Below, piece by piece: positions 34,119-42,165 of a stretch of 64,000 bases of DNA; the first letter of the stretch is position 1, and the number at the start of each line of letters is the position of its first letter. The notes under the pieces are model-generated. The model ran no database searches and was not told the DNA's origin. It worked only from the letters and a program-made list of their open reading frames with translations. Location of the stretch: assembly GCA_018266335.1 (NCBI GenBank), contig JAFEAR010000236.1:34052-98051 (forward strand). Reading direction: 5' to 3'. The position numbers and the translations under genes were made by a program. Source of the stretch: Bdellovibrionales bacterium. Its GTDB lineage: Bacteria; Bdellovibrionota; UBA2428.

Positions 34119-36080
34119 TCAGGAGAGCCAACGGCTGCGCACCAACTGGCGTGCGCGGCGACCTGGCCCAGAAACAGCGAGGCCACCGCGTTGGGTGGCC
34201 TCGTCAGTCGTTGTGGTGGTGAGGTCGGGCGGATCGTCCATCCCCAGCTGTCGCTCCAGCTCGCGCCAATGGCGCTCGTCGAAGCGATCCAGTCCCGCCG
34301 CTGACGCGGCGGCGCGTGCGTACACGTAGCAGTCCAGCGCCTCGTTACGCTCGCGCATCTTTTGCCATTCCCGGATGGGAAAGCCATTCCGGTCGCGTCG
34401 GGTGATGAGTTGTTCCGCGCAGAGCTGCTGGATGAACTCCGCGTCCACATGTGGCAGATGGATGAATCCGGCCGGATAGATCGCGGTGATACCGTCCTCG
34501 GCCACATCCGCCGATTTGCGCAGGTTGTTGTAGAGCTCGAGCTTGGCAATGCCGACGGCGACCGAGAACACCTTGATGCCTCGACGCAGCTTCTTGCCAC
34601 CCTTCGAGATATCCACGGCAGTGGGCGTCCCGATCAGTGCTGCACCGCGCGCGACACCTTTGATGGCCATGACGCGCGGGTCGCGACTGGCCCGCACGAA
34701 GGTATAGGCCTCTTGGGTGGCAAACCCAGTGTCCAAGGCGAACCGTGCCAGCGGCATCGCCGCGCCGGACGCGTGCGTCCAATTTTCCGCGAGCAGATCC
34801 GCCAGTTCTTTCCAAACCGCATCCCGCGCGGTGTCGCCCATCAAGACGCGATGCTCGACCAGCCATGATTCCTTGCCGCGCCCGAAGGCCCAGATGGAGG
34901 CTTCGATGCGATCCTTCTGGACATCCGCGCCGCCCACCAGCAGGAGTCCGCCGGGAGGGATCGATCCGACCGGGTAGTCCTCGCGCCGCTCGACAAGACG
35001 CTGCCAATCCGGTGCTTCGCCTTCCTCTACCCAGGTTTCTCCCAGTTCGGTGTTCTTGAACGTCTTGATGGCCGCCGCAGAACCCGACTCCTTGCTCACG
35101 GCCAGTTCCCAGGCGACGGCGATCTCGCGCCAACTGCGCCAGCCCACCGGACTGTAGAGTGACGACAAATGGAAGCCTGCGGTCTTGGCTCCGTTCTCTG
35201 GGGCCAGTGCGCGCCACTCGCCGTGTTCCAGCATCCACGTCTTGTGGTGCTCGGAGATCGGCGCGTCGCAAGATTCGCAGACATAAGCGGCGCTCTCTGG
35301 CTGGCCTTTCTCCCATCGCAATTGCTCAAAGCGCAGCCACTGGCGATGCGAGCAATGCGGGCATGGCACGAAATAGCGACGCTGATCGGATGACTCATAT
35401 TCGCGTTCGATGGCGCTCGCCCCAGAGATTGTCGGCGTCGAGACGATGAAAATCTTGCGCCGGGCGAAGGTTCGGGTGCGCGCCTCAGCCAGTGAAATCG
35501 CATCGCCTTCGCCCTCGACGTCCAGCGGATAGCCATCCACCTCATCGAGGAACAGGTATCTGACGGGCATTGACCGCAGTCCGACCGCGCTGTTGGCACC
35601 GGTCATGACCAGGACTCCACCCCGGAACTCCTTCGCGAGAATGGTGTTGCCCGAGTCCCGGCTCCTGGCCGGTGCAATCAACTCGGCCAGAACACCCGAC
35701 TCCTCGATCAGCGGGTCGATCCGCTGCTTGGAGTTGCGCTTGGCCATCTCCACTGTCGGCCAGACCGCCATCATTGGGCCTGGCGCGTGGTGGATCACGT
35801 AGCCGATCCAGTTCGAGCCCATCTCGGTCGCGCCGAGTTGGGCGGCCTTCATGAACACCACGCGCTCGACTGGCGACGTCGGCGACAGGCAGTCCATGAT
35901 CGCCTTCAGGTACGGCGTGCGACTGGTGCGCCAGCGTCCCGGCTCGGCGGATGCCTTGCTGGAAAGCATCCGGTGCCGATCCGACCATTCGGACACGGTC
36001 AGCAATGGGTCCGGCGTCAGTCCTTCGCGCCAAGCGCGCTCGATTTCCGCCGCGCCTTCGTAGTCCACGTTCAGCATCAC
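34119..36080 (-). CDS. Terminase large subunit (GpA family)
   Basis: The 653-residue packaging ATPase-nuclease of the GpA family. Residues about 78-86 (KAAQLGATE) hold the ATPase loop, LFLDEVDGYPLD (about 177-188) the Walker B/DEVD element, and CPHCSHRQ plus CESCDAP a zinc ribbon. The nuclease half includes GGADVQKDRIE and ALDTGFATQEAYTFVR. The C-terminal QWRELERQLG-like tail should bind the portal. Two adjacent ATGs at 36080 and 36077 are possible starts. It lies downstream of the small subunit after three hairpins (36080-36150). Confidence 0.93.
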   Translation of the reverse strand: MMLNVDYEGAAEIERAWREGLTPDPLLTVSEWSDRHRMLSSKASAEPGRWRTSRTPYLKAIMDCLSPTSPVERVVFMKAAQLGATEMGSNWIGYVIHHAPGPMMAVWPTVEMAKRNSKQRIDPLIEESGVLAELIAPARSRDSGNTILAKEFRGGVLVMTGANSAVGLRSMPVRYLFLDEVDGYPLDVEGEGDAISLAEARTRTFARRKIFIVSTPTISGASAIEREYESSDQRRYFVPCPHCSHRQWLRFEQLRWEKGQPESAAYVCESCDAPISEHHKTWMLEHGEWRALAPENGAKTAGFHLSSLYSPVGWRSWREIAVAWELAVSKESGSAAAIKTFKNTELGETWVEEGEAPDWQRLVERREDYPVGSIPPGGLLLVGGADVQKDRIEASIWAFGRGKESWLVEHRVLMGDTARDAVWKELADLLAENWTHASGAAMPLARFALDTGFATQEAYTFVRASRDPRVMAIKGVARGAALIGTPTAVDISKGGKKLRRGIKVFSVAVGIAKLELYNNLRKSADVAEDGITAIYPAGFIHLPHVDAEFIQQLCAEQLITRRDRNGFPIREWQKMRERNEALDCYVYARAAASAAGLDRFDERHWRELERQLGMDDPPDLTTTTTDEATQRGGLAVSGPGRRARQLVRSRWLS

Positions 36081-36150
36081 AAATTCGTCCGGAACGAATT
36101 TGGACGCGCTTCAGCGCGCCCGTCAGGGTGAAACACAGGGATGTGTTTCA
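36080..36150. repeat. Three consecutive hairpins between terminase genes
   Basis: The 71 bp between the small-subunit stop and large-subunit start hold a 9-bp stem (CAAATTCGT / ACGAATTTG, 36080-36102), a GCGC/GCGC stem (about 36107-36118), and a perfect 9-bp stem (TGAAACACA / TGTGTTTCA, 36129-36150, 4-nt loop). None has a T-run, so they are not ordinary terminators; translational control, RNA processing or a DNA role are open. Confidence 0.7.
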
Positions 36151-36687
36151 TCAATCCACTCGAGGGCGCAGTTCGCCCAGCTCTTGCAGGTGCTCGCGCA
36201 CTGCGGCCTCCAGTGCCACGTGCATGGCGTGCGGATCGACATCGAGCCTGGCAGCCATCTGCGCCGAAATACGCGCGGGCCAGTTGAGCCACGCATCGCG
36301 CTCGGAGCGCGCCAGCTTGAACACATGCGCAATGGCCTGTGGCCGATCGACCAGTTCTCCTTTTAGGCGGGCCAGTCGCACCTTGTTGGTTTGCGCCTTG
36401 ACCACTTCGTTGACCGTGCGTGCCTGCAGCAACGACGTGCCACCAGTAGGCAAGGCCGCAGGCCCGTCGTTCGACGGTGTGCCGGTCTCCGGCACGACCA
36501 CTTTGGCCGCCTTGGCACGGGTGCCTGCCTTGGGCGCATCCGAGTTGCGCGCCCACTCGCGATCCGCCCGGTCGGCATCGATGGTTCCGTCAGCTTCCGG
36601 CGTGATGCGCCCGGCACGAATCGCCTTGTGAACAGCGGTGTCCGTCACGCCACGGTGCCGGGCGTATGCGCGTATCGAAATGCCCAT
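36151..36687 (-). CDS. Terminase small subunit
   Basis: ATG 36687 gives 178 residues (MGISIRAYARHRGVTDTAVH). The N-terminal winged helix (RHRGVTDTAVHKAIRAGRI) reads the packaging site; a Pro/Ala/Lys linker and a C-terminal coiled helical part (ARTVNEVVKAQTNKVRLARLKGELVDRPQAIAHVFKLARSE, an oligomerisation helix) follow. Length and layout match lambda Nu1 (181). A longer frame from a TTG at 36711 is possible but lacks support. It is divergent from the plus-strand DUF6900 gene. Confidence 0.85.
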   Translation of the reverse strand: MGISIRAYARHRGVTDTAVHKAIRAGRITPEADGTIDADRADREWARNSDAPKAGTRAKAAKVVVPETGTPSNDGPAALPTGGTSLLQARTVNEVVKAQTNKVRLARLKGELVDRPQAIAHVFKLARSERDAWLNWPARISAQMAARLDVDPHAMHVALEAAVREHLQELGELRPRVD

Positions 36688-36739
36688 GGTGAGAACCGGT
36701 GGCTCCTTCAATCATTCAATCGTTATTCCTCTGGATTGA

Positions 36740-36770
36740 GCTTGGCTTCCATCTGGAACAGCGCGTTCAT
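36740..36770 (+). repeat. Leader motif copy 1 (before DUF6900 gene)
   Basis: Motif GCTTGGCTTC, six variable bases, GAACAGCGCGTTCAT, starting 66 nt before the ATG at 36806. Read in one frame it encodes LGFHLEQRVH within a short frame whose TGA overlaps that ATG (ATGA). Confidence 0.8.
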
Positions 36771-36805
36771 GGCATCACCATCAACGACGCCGTCAGGAGA
36801 CGCAC

Positions 36806-36994
36806 ATGACCAAGCAAACCGACAAAGCCATGGAAAACCTACTGCAGCAAATCGCGCTGGATCACCTGTTCATCGACACACTGGAGACTCGCAACAGCGA
36901 TCGCCTGGACTTCCACGAGGTCAGCGTCTGGGGCGTCAAGAGCGCCCTGATCGCCGCCTATGAGGCGGGTCAGCAAGCTGCAAAACAGGACTGA
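36806..36994 (+). CDS. Small protein, DUF6900-like
   Basis: A 62-residue acidic, helical protein (MTKQTDKAMENLLQQIALDH) with the pattern L..L...H..I.TLETRNSDRLDFHEVSVW, which matches the DUF6900 family of small proteins near DUF3489 genes. It has no catalytic residue set. ATG 36806 follows AGGAGACGCAC. It is the first of three plus-strand genes, each preceded by the same leader motif. Role unknown. Confidence 0.72.
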   Translation: MTKQTDKAMENLLQQIALDHLFIDTLETRNSDRLDFHEVSVWGVKSALIAAYEAGQQAAKQD

Positions 36995-37010
36995 GAAAGA
37001 AGCAGAAGAC

Positions 37011-37041
37011 GCTTGGCTTCACTCCCGAACAGCGCGTTCAT
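37011..37041 (+). repeat. Leader motif copy 2 (before DUF3489 gene)
   Basis: GCTTGGCTTC, ACTCCC, GAACAGCGCGTTCAT; starts 67 nt before the ATG at 37078. The frame coding LGFTPEQRVH continues in phase with the downstream gene. Confidence 0.8.
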
Positions 37042-37077
37042 CAGGTCACGCCATCAACCACTCCAGAGGAGCAGCAA

Positions 37078-37611
37078 ATGAACACCACCCAACTGACCCC
37101 GGCCCAGCACGCGATCCTGGCCTACGCCCTCGAACACACCGGCGGCAAGATCGACTGGTTCCCCGACAACATCAAAGGCGGCGCACGCAAGAAGGTGCTC
37201 GACGGCTTGTTCAACCGCGCCTTGATCACCACCGACGGCTCCGACTGGTTTGTCGCTGCCGAGGGCTACGATGCGATGGGTCGCGCCCGTCCCGCTCTCG
37301 AACCCACCGCCACGCCCCTGGATGCCGATCCCGAGATCGAGGCCGCCGTGACCGCAGCCGAGGCCGCGTGGGCCAAGGACGCGAGCACTGAGCAGGCCAA
37401 GCCGCGCACCCGCGAAAACAGCAAGCAGGCCGAAGTGATCCGGATGCTGCAACGCCCCGAAGGCGCCACGATTGCCCAGATCTGCATGGCCACCGGCTGG
37501 CAGGCGCATACGGTGCGCGGCACCTTTGCCGGGGCCTTCAAGAAAAAACTCGGCCTGACCATCGTTTCGGACAAGGCACAGGGCGGCGAGCGGGTGTACC
37601 GGATCGCCTGA
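37078..37611 (+). CDS. DUF3489 domain protein (two winged-helix-like halves)
   Basis: A 177-residue protein. The N-terminal half (LTPAQHAILAYALEHTGGKIDWFPDNIKGGARKKVLDGLFNR) looks like a small helical DNA-binding domain. The C-terminal half, after a Glu/Pro/Ala linker (residues about 80-120), is the DUF3489 core: KQAEVIRMLQRPEGATIAQIC, ATGWQAHTVRGTFAGAFKKKLGL, with HTH character. These proteins occur with DUF2924 and recombinase genes, as here at 55392-57250, and are likely regulators. GGAGC lies before ATG 37078. Confidence 0.85.
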   Translation: MNTTQLTPAQHAILAYALEHTGGKIDWFPDNIKGGARKKVLDGLFNRALITTDGSDWFVAAEGYDAMGRARPALEPTATPLDADPEIEAAVTAAEAAWAKDASTEQAKPRTRENSKQAEVIRMLQRPEGATIAQICMATGWQAHTVRGTFAGAFKKKLGLTIVSDKAQGGERVYRIA

Positions 37612-37641
37612 CCAGAAAGATCGAGAAAGAGGCCAAGCCCC

Positions 37642-37671
37642 GCTTGGCTTCTCAATCGAACAGCGCGTTAC
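37642..37671 (+). repeat. Leader motif copy 3
   Basis: GCTTGGCTTC, TCAATC, GAACAGCGCGTTA; starts 65 nt before the ATG at 37707. The end diverges from the other copies (TTAC in place of TTCAT). Confidence 0.75.
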
Positions 37672-37706
37672 TACGGGTGTCGCAACGATCAGATCCCAAG
37701 GAGCCA

Positions 37707-38078
37707 ATGATGAACGCCACCAACCAAATCCCTGCCACCCAGAACGAAGAATGGGGCTTCTGGGGCACGATGAACGAGCACGCCAGCGCCGGATGGCCCC
37801 TGGCGATGGCTGCCATCGCGGACGCCACCAGCCAACCCCTCGAGTCGATTCGGATCTTCCTTGACAGCGGCCACGGGCGCCACTTTGCCGACGACGTACA
37901 GAACGGGCTTTACGAGGGCAAGGCCCTGGCGGACGCGATCAACGCCGCCACCCAACGCTGGATGGGCTGGACGATTGGCCGCCAGACCAGCAAGCAGTAC
38001 GGCATCCCGCGCGGCCTGCCTTACCTGACGGGCTTCGTGATTCACTGCGAGATCGTCGAGGAATCGCTGGTCGCCTGA
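37707..38078 (+). CDS. Hypothetical protein with leader motif
   Basis: ATG 37707 (or 37710) follows AAGGAGCC, giving a 123-residue protein (MMNATNQIPATQNEEWGFWGTM). It is helical with a conserved-looking GFWGTMNEHASAGWPLAMAA start, then RWMGWTIGRQTSKQYGIPRGLPYL. No family recognised. Its last 37 bp overlap, tail to tail, the end of the ParB-methyltransferase gene. The same leader motif as the two preceding genes suggests shared control. Confidence 0.7.
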   Translation: MMNATNQIPATQNEEWGFWGTMNEHASAGWPLAMAAIADATSQPLESIRIFLDSGHGRHFADDVQNGLYEGKALADAINAATQRWMGWTIGRQTSKQYGIPRGLPYLTGFVIHCEIVEESLVA

Positions 38079-39310
38079 TCGAACAGCACGCCATCCGACT
38101 CTCGGGTGGCCTGCTTGCCTGTCCAGTCCTGCCAGCGGCGCACGATCACGTCCACATACTTCGGATCGAGTTCAATCAGCCGCGCGACGCGCCCGGATTT
38201 TTCGGCTGCGATCAGCGTCGTGCCGGAACCACCAAACGGGTCGAGCACCACGTTGCCGGGGCGGCTCGAATTGCGGATCGCCCGCTCGACCAACTCCACC
38301 GGCTTCATCGTCGGGTGCAGGTCGTTCTTCTGCGGCTTCTTGATGTTCCAGACGTCGCCCTGGTCGCGGTCGCCACACCAGTGGCGTTGTGCCCCCTCGG
38401 GCCACCCGTACAAGATCGGCTCGTACTGGCGCTGGTAGTCGGCGCGACCCAGCGTGAAGGTATTCTTGGCCCAGATGATGAACGTCGACCACTTGCCACC
38501 GGCAGCGCGGAAAGCCGCCTGCAGCACATCCAGTTCACTGGAGGACATCGCCACGTAGATCCCGCCCCGGCAATGCGCGATGGTCGGCGTCAGCGCCGCC
38601 AGCAGGAAGTCGTAGAAGCCGTCGCCCAGGTTGTCGTTCAGGATCGCACGATCCTTGCCGCGCATCTTGTCCTTGGCGCTGTTGGCGTAGTTCACGTTGT
38701 ACGGCGGGTCGGTGAAGACCATGTCCACCGGCTCACCGTCGAGAACCCGGTCGTAGCTTTCAGCCACGGTGGAGTCCCCGCAAAGCAGCCGGTGTCCACC
38801 AAGCAGCCAGATGTCACCCGGGCGCGAGACCGGCGTCTCGGACATTTCGGGCACGGCGTCGTCATCGGCTTCGCCTTCGCCATCGGGTTCGTCGCCCGCC
38901 ATCAACTCGGCCAGTGCCTCGGCATCGAAGCCGGTGAGCGACAGGTCAAAGTCGTCGTCCTGCAGTGCAGCGATCTCGATGCGCAGCATCGCGTCGTCCC
39001 AGCCTGCGTTCTCGGCGATGCGGTTGTCGGCGATGACCAGTGCCCGGCGCTGGGTCGGCGTCAGGTGATCGAGCACGACCACCGGCACCAGCTCCAGCCC
39101 GAGCTTCTGGGCAGCGGCCAGCCGTCCGTGTCCGGCGACGATCACGCCATCGCTACCTGCCAGGATCGGGTTGGTGAAGCCGAATTCGGCAATCGACGCA
39201 GCGATCTGCGCCACCTGATCGTCTGAGTGGGTGCGCGCGTTGCGGGCATAGGGCAGCAGCTTGGCTGTCGGCCATTGCTCAATCTTGTCGGCAAACCAGG
39301 AGGCGGTCAT
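38042..39310 (-). CDS. ParB-domain DNA adenine methyltransferase (copy 1)
   Basis: ATG 39310 overlaps the stop of the next methyltransferase by 4 bp and gives 422 residues. The N-terminal ParB/Srx-type domain (LLPYARNARTHSDDQVAQIA, then IVAGHGRLAAAQKLG) is followed by an acidic linker. The methylase has catalytic TDPPYN (about residue 213) and, at the end, DPFGGSGTT (about 371), so the catalytic motif precedes motif I (beta-class order). DPPY points to N6-adenine. These fusions are common in phages and may protect phage DNA from host restriction. Confidence 0.9.
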   Translation of the reverse strand: MTASWFADKIEQWPTAKLLPYARNARTHSDDQVAQIAASIAEFGFTNPILAGSDGVIVAGHGRLAAAQKLGLELVPVVVLDHLTPTQRRALVIADNRIAENAGWDDAMLRIEIAALQDDDFDLSLTGFDAEALAELMAGDEPDGEGEADDDAVPEMSETPVSRPGDIWLLGGHRLLCGDSTVAESYDRVLDGEPVDMVFTDPPYNVNYANSAKDKMRGKDRAILNDNLGDGFYDFLLAALTPTIAHCRGGIYVAMSSSELDVLQAAFRAAGGKWSTFIIWAKNTFTLGRADYQRQYEPILYGWPEGAQRHWCGDRDQGDVWNIKKPQKNDLHPTMKPVELVERAIRNSSRPGNVVLDPFGGSGTTLIAAEKSGRVARLIELDPKYVDVIVRRWQDWTGKQATRESDGVLFDQATSDSSTISQ

Positions 39311-40716
39311 TGCGCGGCCCTCATGGTGGCCAGACGTTCGTTGACCACCTCGTCGAAGGACTGGCCAGTGGCTAACAGCGTGACGGGCACACCGGGGTGG
39401 TTCTGCTGGAAGCGCTTGATGGCGACGTCCACGTACTCCGGCGCGATCTCGACGCTGCGACACACACGACCGGTGCACTGCGCGGCCAACATCGTCGTGC
39501 CGCTGCCCCCAAAGGGCTCGAACACAACGTCGCCAGCGTCCGTGTAGGCCTCGATCACGAACTCCGGCAGCGCTACCGGGAAGACGGCGGGGTGATCGAT
39601 GTCCTGCCCGATCTTGCCTTTGTGGCGCATCACGCGAATCACCGAATCGGGGATGCGGGTGTCCTGCGTCGGCTGGCCCTTGTGCGTCCAGCCGCCCACT
39701 TCGCCGTCCTTGCTGCGCATTGCGGTGGACGAGCCATCGGCACGCAGATGTGATTCCTGGCCGGCGTGCTTGCAGGGCACGATCTTGTTCGGCTTGCGGC
39801 TCTGGCGGTTGAAGTGGAAAACGAACTCGAAGCTCGGCGCGAAGCGGCCCGCCCAGTCGCCGGGCATCCCCGGCCCCTGATCCCAGACGTACCACGCGAA
39901 GCGCCGCCAGCCTTGTGTACGCATCCAGCCGAGCCACGCGTCCCAGTACGGGATGACTTCGTTGTCACGGTGGATCAGCCCGAGGTTGACCAGCACCTGG
40001 CCGTCGTCCGCCATTGGCAACCTGGCGAACACGCCACGCATCAGGCCATCCCAATCCACGATGCCGCCGCTGGTGTAGTCGCGCTGATTGCCATAGGGCG
40101 GCGAGGTGAAGCACAGCCGCGCCGTGTCGCCTTGCATCAGCGTGGCGACCACGGTCGGGTCGGTGGCGTCGCCACAGATCAGGCGATGCGGGCCGATGGC
40201 CCAGACATCGCCGGTGCGGGACACTGGCACCACGGGTGCTTCCGGCACGTCGTCTGCCGCGTCCGGTGCTTTGGCATCCTTGTCCTGGTCGGCATCACCG
40301 GTGACCACGTCGTCAGCGAGCAACGCCTCGATCTCAGTATCATCGAAGCCGGTCAGTGCAAGGTCATACCCAGCGTCAGACAGCTCAGCCATCTCCAGCG
40401 CAAGCAGTTCCTCGTTCCAGCCCGCATCGAGCGCCAGCCGGTTGTCGGAGATGACGTAGGCGCGCTTCTGTGATGGTGACAGGTGAGCGAGTTCGATCAC
40501 CGGCACTTCATCGAGTCCCAGCTTGCGCGCGGCAGCCATGCGACCGTGGCCGGCGATGATGCCGTTGTCGCCATCCACCAGGACCGGGTTCGTCCAGCCG
40601 TACTCGACGATGCTGGCGGCGATCTTGGCTACCTGCTCGTCGGTGTGCGTGCGGGGATTGCGGGCATAGGGGATCAGCGCCTCGACCTTGCGGTACTCGA
40701 CGTTGAGCGTGTTCAG
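39307..40716 (-). CDS. ParB-domain DNA methyltransferase (copy 2)
   Basis: It has the same architecture as its neighbour: ParB domain (ALIPYARNPRTHTDEQVAKIAASI, IIAGHGRMAAARKLG), then methylase with TSPPYG in place of TDPPYN and EPFGGSGTT near the end. The SPPY motif is usual for N4-cytosine or some N6-adenine enzymes, so the two fusions may methylate different bases or sites. No ATG or GTG lies near the start of homology; CTG 40716 (LNTLNVEYRKVEAL, with GAGGAA upstream) fits best, TTG 40812 being the nearest standard start but on the far side of a terminator hairpin. 469 residues. Confidence 0.85.
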   Translation of the reverse strand: MNTLNVEYRKVEALIPYARNPRTHTDEQVAKIAASIVEYGWTNPVLVDGDNGIIAGHGRMAAARKLGLDEVPVIELAHLSPSQKRAYVISDNRLALDAGWNEELLALEMAELSDAGYDLALTGFDDTEIEALLADDVVTGDADQDKDAKAPDAADDVPEAPVVPVSRTGDVWAIGPHRLICGDATDPTVVATLMQGDTARLCFTSPPYGNQRDYTSGGIVDWDGLMRGVFARLPMADDGQVLVNLGLIHRDNEVIPYWDAWLGWMRTQGWRRFAWYVWDQGPGMPGDWAGRFAPSFEFVFHFNRQSRKPNKIVPCKHAGQESHLRADGSSTAMRSKDGEVGGWTHKGQPTQDTRIPDSVIRVMRHKGKIGQDIDHPAVFPVALPEFVIEAYTDAGDVVFEPFGGSGTTMLAAQCTGRVCRSVEIAPEYVDVAIKRFQQNHPGVPVTLLATGQSFDEVVNERLATMRAAQ

Positions 40717-40729
40717 GATCAGTTCCTCG

Positions 40730-40766
40730 AAAATGAAAGCCCGCCGACGGGAAACCGTGGGCGGGC
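40730..40766 (-). terminator. Terminator-like hairpin just upstream of the methyltransferase
   Basis: On the minus strand GCCCGCC, a 14-nt loop and GGCGGGC are followed by TTTCATTTTC. It ends at 40730, only 14 nt before the proposed CTG start at 40716, so it could terminate readthrough from the early operon or act as an attenuator. Confidence 0.65.
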
Positions 40767-40791
40767 TCGTGTCATGTGCTGGATATGCGGG

Positions 40792-40825
40792 TGCAAACTG
40801 CAAACCCTGCAAACCTAGGTTTGCA
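40792..40825. repeat. TGCAAAC repeats with an 18-bp palindrome
   Basis: Three direct TGCAAAC copies (40792, 40799, 40808) and one inverted copy (to 40825). The last two form a perfect 18-bp palindrome, TGCAAACCTAGGTTTGCA (40808-40825). Looks like an operator array for the methyltransferase genes or a binding site for a phage protein. Confidence 0.7.
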
Positions 40826-41092
40826 GTCTGACGCTAAAAAAGCGCCGCGCTCGCGCCCCCCGCATTGCTTTCTGGCCGGGAAGGACCCGTCGCAACGGGT
40901 CGTGGCCATCGCGAGCCAGAAACGAAGAAGGCCACAGATCGCTCCGTGGCCTTTACGCACTCAATGCTCGCAAGATTAGCCGTAATACTAGCGAAAAAAC
41001 CTCAGGATGTTGCACGCCAAAAAGCGACCGAAACCCGCATCGACACGCAGGATTCCCAACGACTTCGCGACTGTTCGCAACTACACCCAACG
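40826..41092. other. Gene-free stretch before methyltransferase operon
   Basis: No convincing open frame. A stem (AAGGCCAC at 40928-40935 pairing with GTGGCCTT at 40946-40953) lies downstream of the early operon on the minus strand and could terminate it. The rest shows nothing I can assign. Confidence 0.55.
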
Positions 41093-41497
41093 TCAGCGGC
41101 AATTGCCGGCTGCCCCAGTTTTCTTTTCCATCCGCAGGTGCACGGCGACCAATTCCAGTGCCGTCTGCCAGCGACGCCATGCGGTTGTCCGGTCACAGGC
41201 AAAGCGGCAGCAGATGTCCTTCCACGGATACCGTTGTGCTCGCATCCAGACGAGGTGTCGCTGTTCTTCTTCCAGCCACTGAACCCACCGCATTGTCTCC
41301 AGCATCCGGTCGATGGCAGCAGGGTCGGGAGGAAAGCGGTAGACCCGTGGCTCAGCTCCCAGGTTTTCCCATGGCATGCGTTTGATCGCCGGCCAGCAGT
41401 TGAAGTAGCCCTGCACACGAACCGGAGGAAGGCGGTGGGCGGTTCGTGCGGCCTCGATGAATCGGTCCGCCACAGTCTCGATCGTCCACTCAGCCAT
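41093..41497 (-). CDS. DUF6362-like phage protein, HTH-containing
   Basis: ATG 41497 follows AAGGAG by 8 nt and gives 134 residues (MAEWTIETVADRFIEAARTA). The N-terminal WTIETVADRFIEAARTAHRLPPVRVQGYFNCWP and a C-terminal helix-turn-helix (WKDICCRFACDRTTAWRRWQTALE) match DUF6362, common at the end of phage early operons and near terminase genes. The HTH resembles a sigma-like or small-terminase element, suggesting a late-gene regulator. The start lies 8 bp inside the preceding gene. Confidence 0.75.
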   Translation of the reverse strand: MAEWTIETVADRFIEAARTAHRLPPVRVQGYFNCWPAIKRMPWENLGAEPRVYRFPPDPAAIDRMLETMRWVQWLEEEQRHLVWMRAQRYPWKDICCRFACDRTTAWRRWQTALELVAVHLRMEKKTGAAGNCR

Positions 41498-41702
41498 GTC
41501 GACGCTCCTTCGGCCCGTACAGCCGATCGCCGATACGGCGAAGCAGTTCACGTTCGACCCAGTCGAGCCGCGTGTCGTCGGGCGATATCACCAGGATCTG
41601 TTGGTCGCGCCAGCCCTCGCGCTTGATCTGCTCCGGATCGGGTCGCGGATCGGGTTGCAGTCGAGCCAGGGCACAGCGGTATGCGGGAGTCGGAACCTTC
41701 AT
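41490..41702 (-). CDS. Small phage protein, unknown
   Basis: A 70-residue protein from ATG 41702 with a strong ribosome-binding site (GGAGGTG, 4 nt upstream), beginning MKVPTPAYRCALARLQPDPR. It is basic and Arg/Pro-rich in the first half, then has EREGWRDQQILVISPDDTRL-type sequence and ends RLYGPKERRHG. No family known. Its stop overlaps the DUF6362 start. Confidence 0.7.
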   Translation of the reverse strand: MKVPTPAYRCALARLQPDPRPDPEQIKREGWRDQQILVISPDDTRLDWVERELLRRIGDRLYGPKERRHG

Positions 41703-41703
41703 G

Positions 41704-42165
41704 TCACACCTCCTGCGTCTCGATCGCCCAGTGCAGGAGGGCAATGGCGTCGGCTTCGTTGTCGTCGGCAGGCGCGTGGCCACGCAGACGAACGGCGCCG
41801 ATCATCTGGTCCTTGCTCGCATTGCCTTTGCCGGTGGCGTGCTTCTTGATCGTGCCCACCGGAACGCCCTGGTACGGGATCTGGTGGTGCTCGCACCATG
41901 CGGTGAGGTGGGCCATGAACCCGCCGTAGGCGTGTGCCGCATCGACGCCGGCGTGGCGGCGGACTTCCTCGAAGTACACCGCTTCGATGCCATCGCAGGA
42001 CTGCTTGATCTCGGTGAGCCAGCGCTTGAAGCGCAGGTAGCGCATGCCGCCACCCTCAAAGCGCTGCGGCTTGAAGGATTCCGTTCCGCTGGTCACGGCG
42101 CCGTCGCGATCGCGTACTGCCCAGCCGGTTTGGGTGCCAAGGTCCAGTGCCAGGATCGATGGCAC
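41704..42165 (-). CDS. RuvC-like Holliday junction resolvase
   Basis: GTG 42165 gives 153 residues (PSILALDLGTQTGWAVRDRDG), the RuvC fold start with the catalytic LALDLG aspartate. A second acidic residue is in AVYFEEVRRH, the third pair in ADDNEADAIALLHWA. These proteins resolve recombination intermediates in phage replication. An alternative, translation-coupled ATG at 42483 (overlapping the primase stop as ATGA) would add 106 residues encoded by a highly repetitive hairpin region. I favour the shorter form because the extra part shows no fold and the DNA there is structured. Confidence 0.8.
   Translation of the reverse strand: MPSILALDLGTQTGWAVRDRDGAVTSGTESFKPQRFEGGGMRYLRFKRWLTEIKQSCDGIEAVYFEEVRRHAGVDAAHAYGGFMAHLTAWCEHHQIPYQGVPVGTIKKHATGKGNASKDQMIGAVRLRGHAPADDNEADAIALLHWAIETQEV

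Noticed and set aside
38042..39937. 631-residue form of the first ParB-methyltransferase
   Set aside because: Only the part from ATG 39310 has ParB and methylase sequence; the remainder overlaps the second methyltransferase in another phase.
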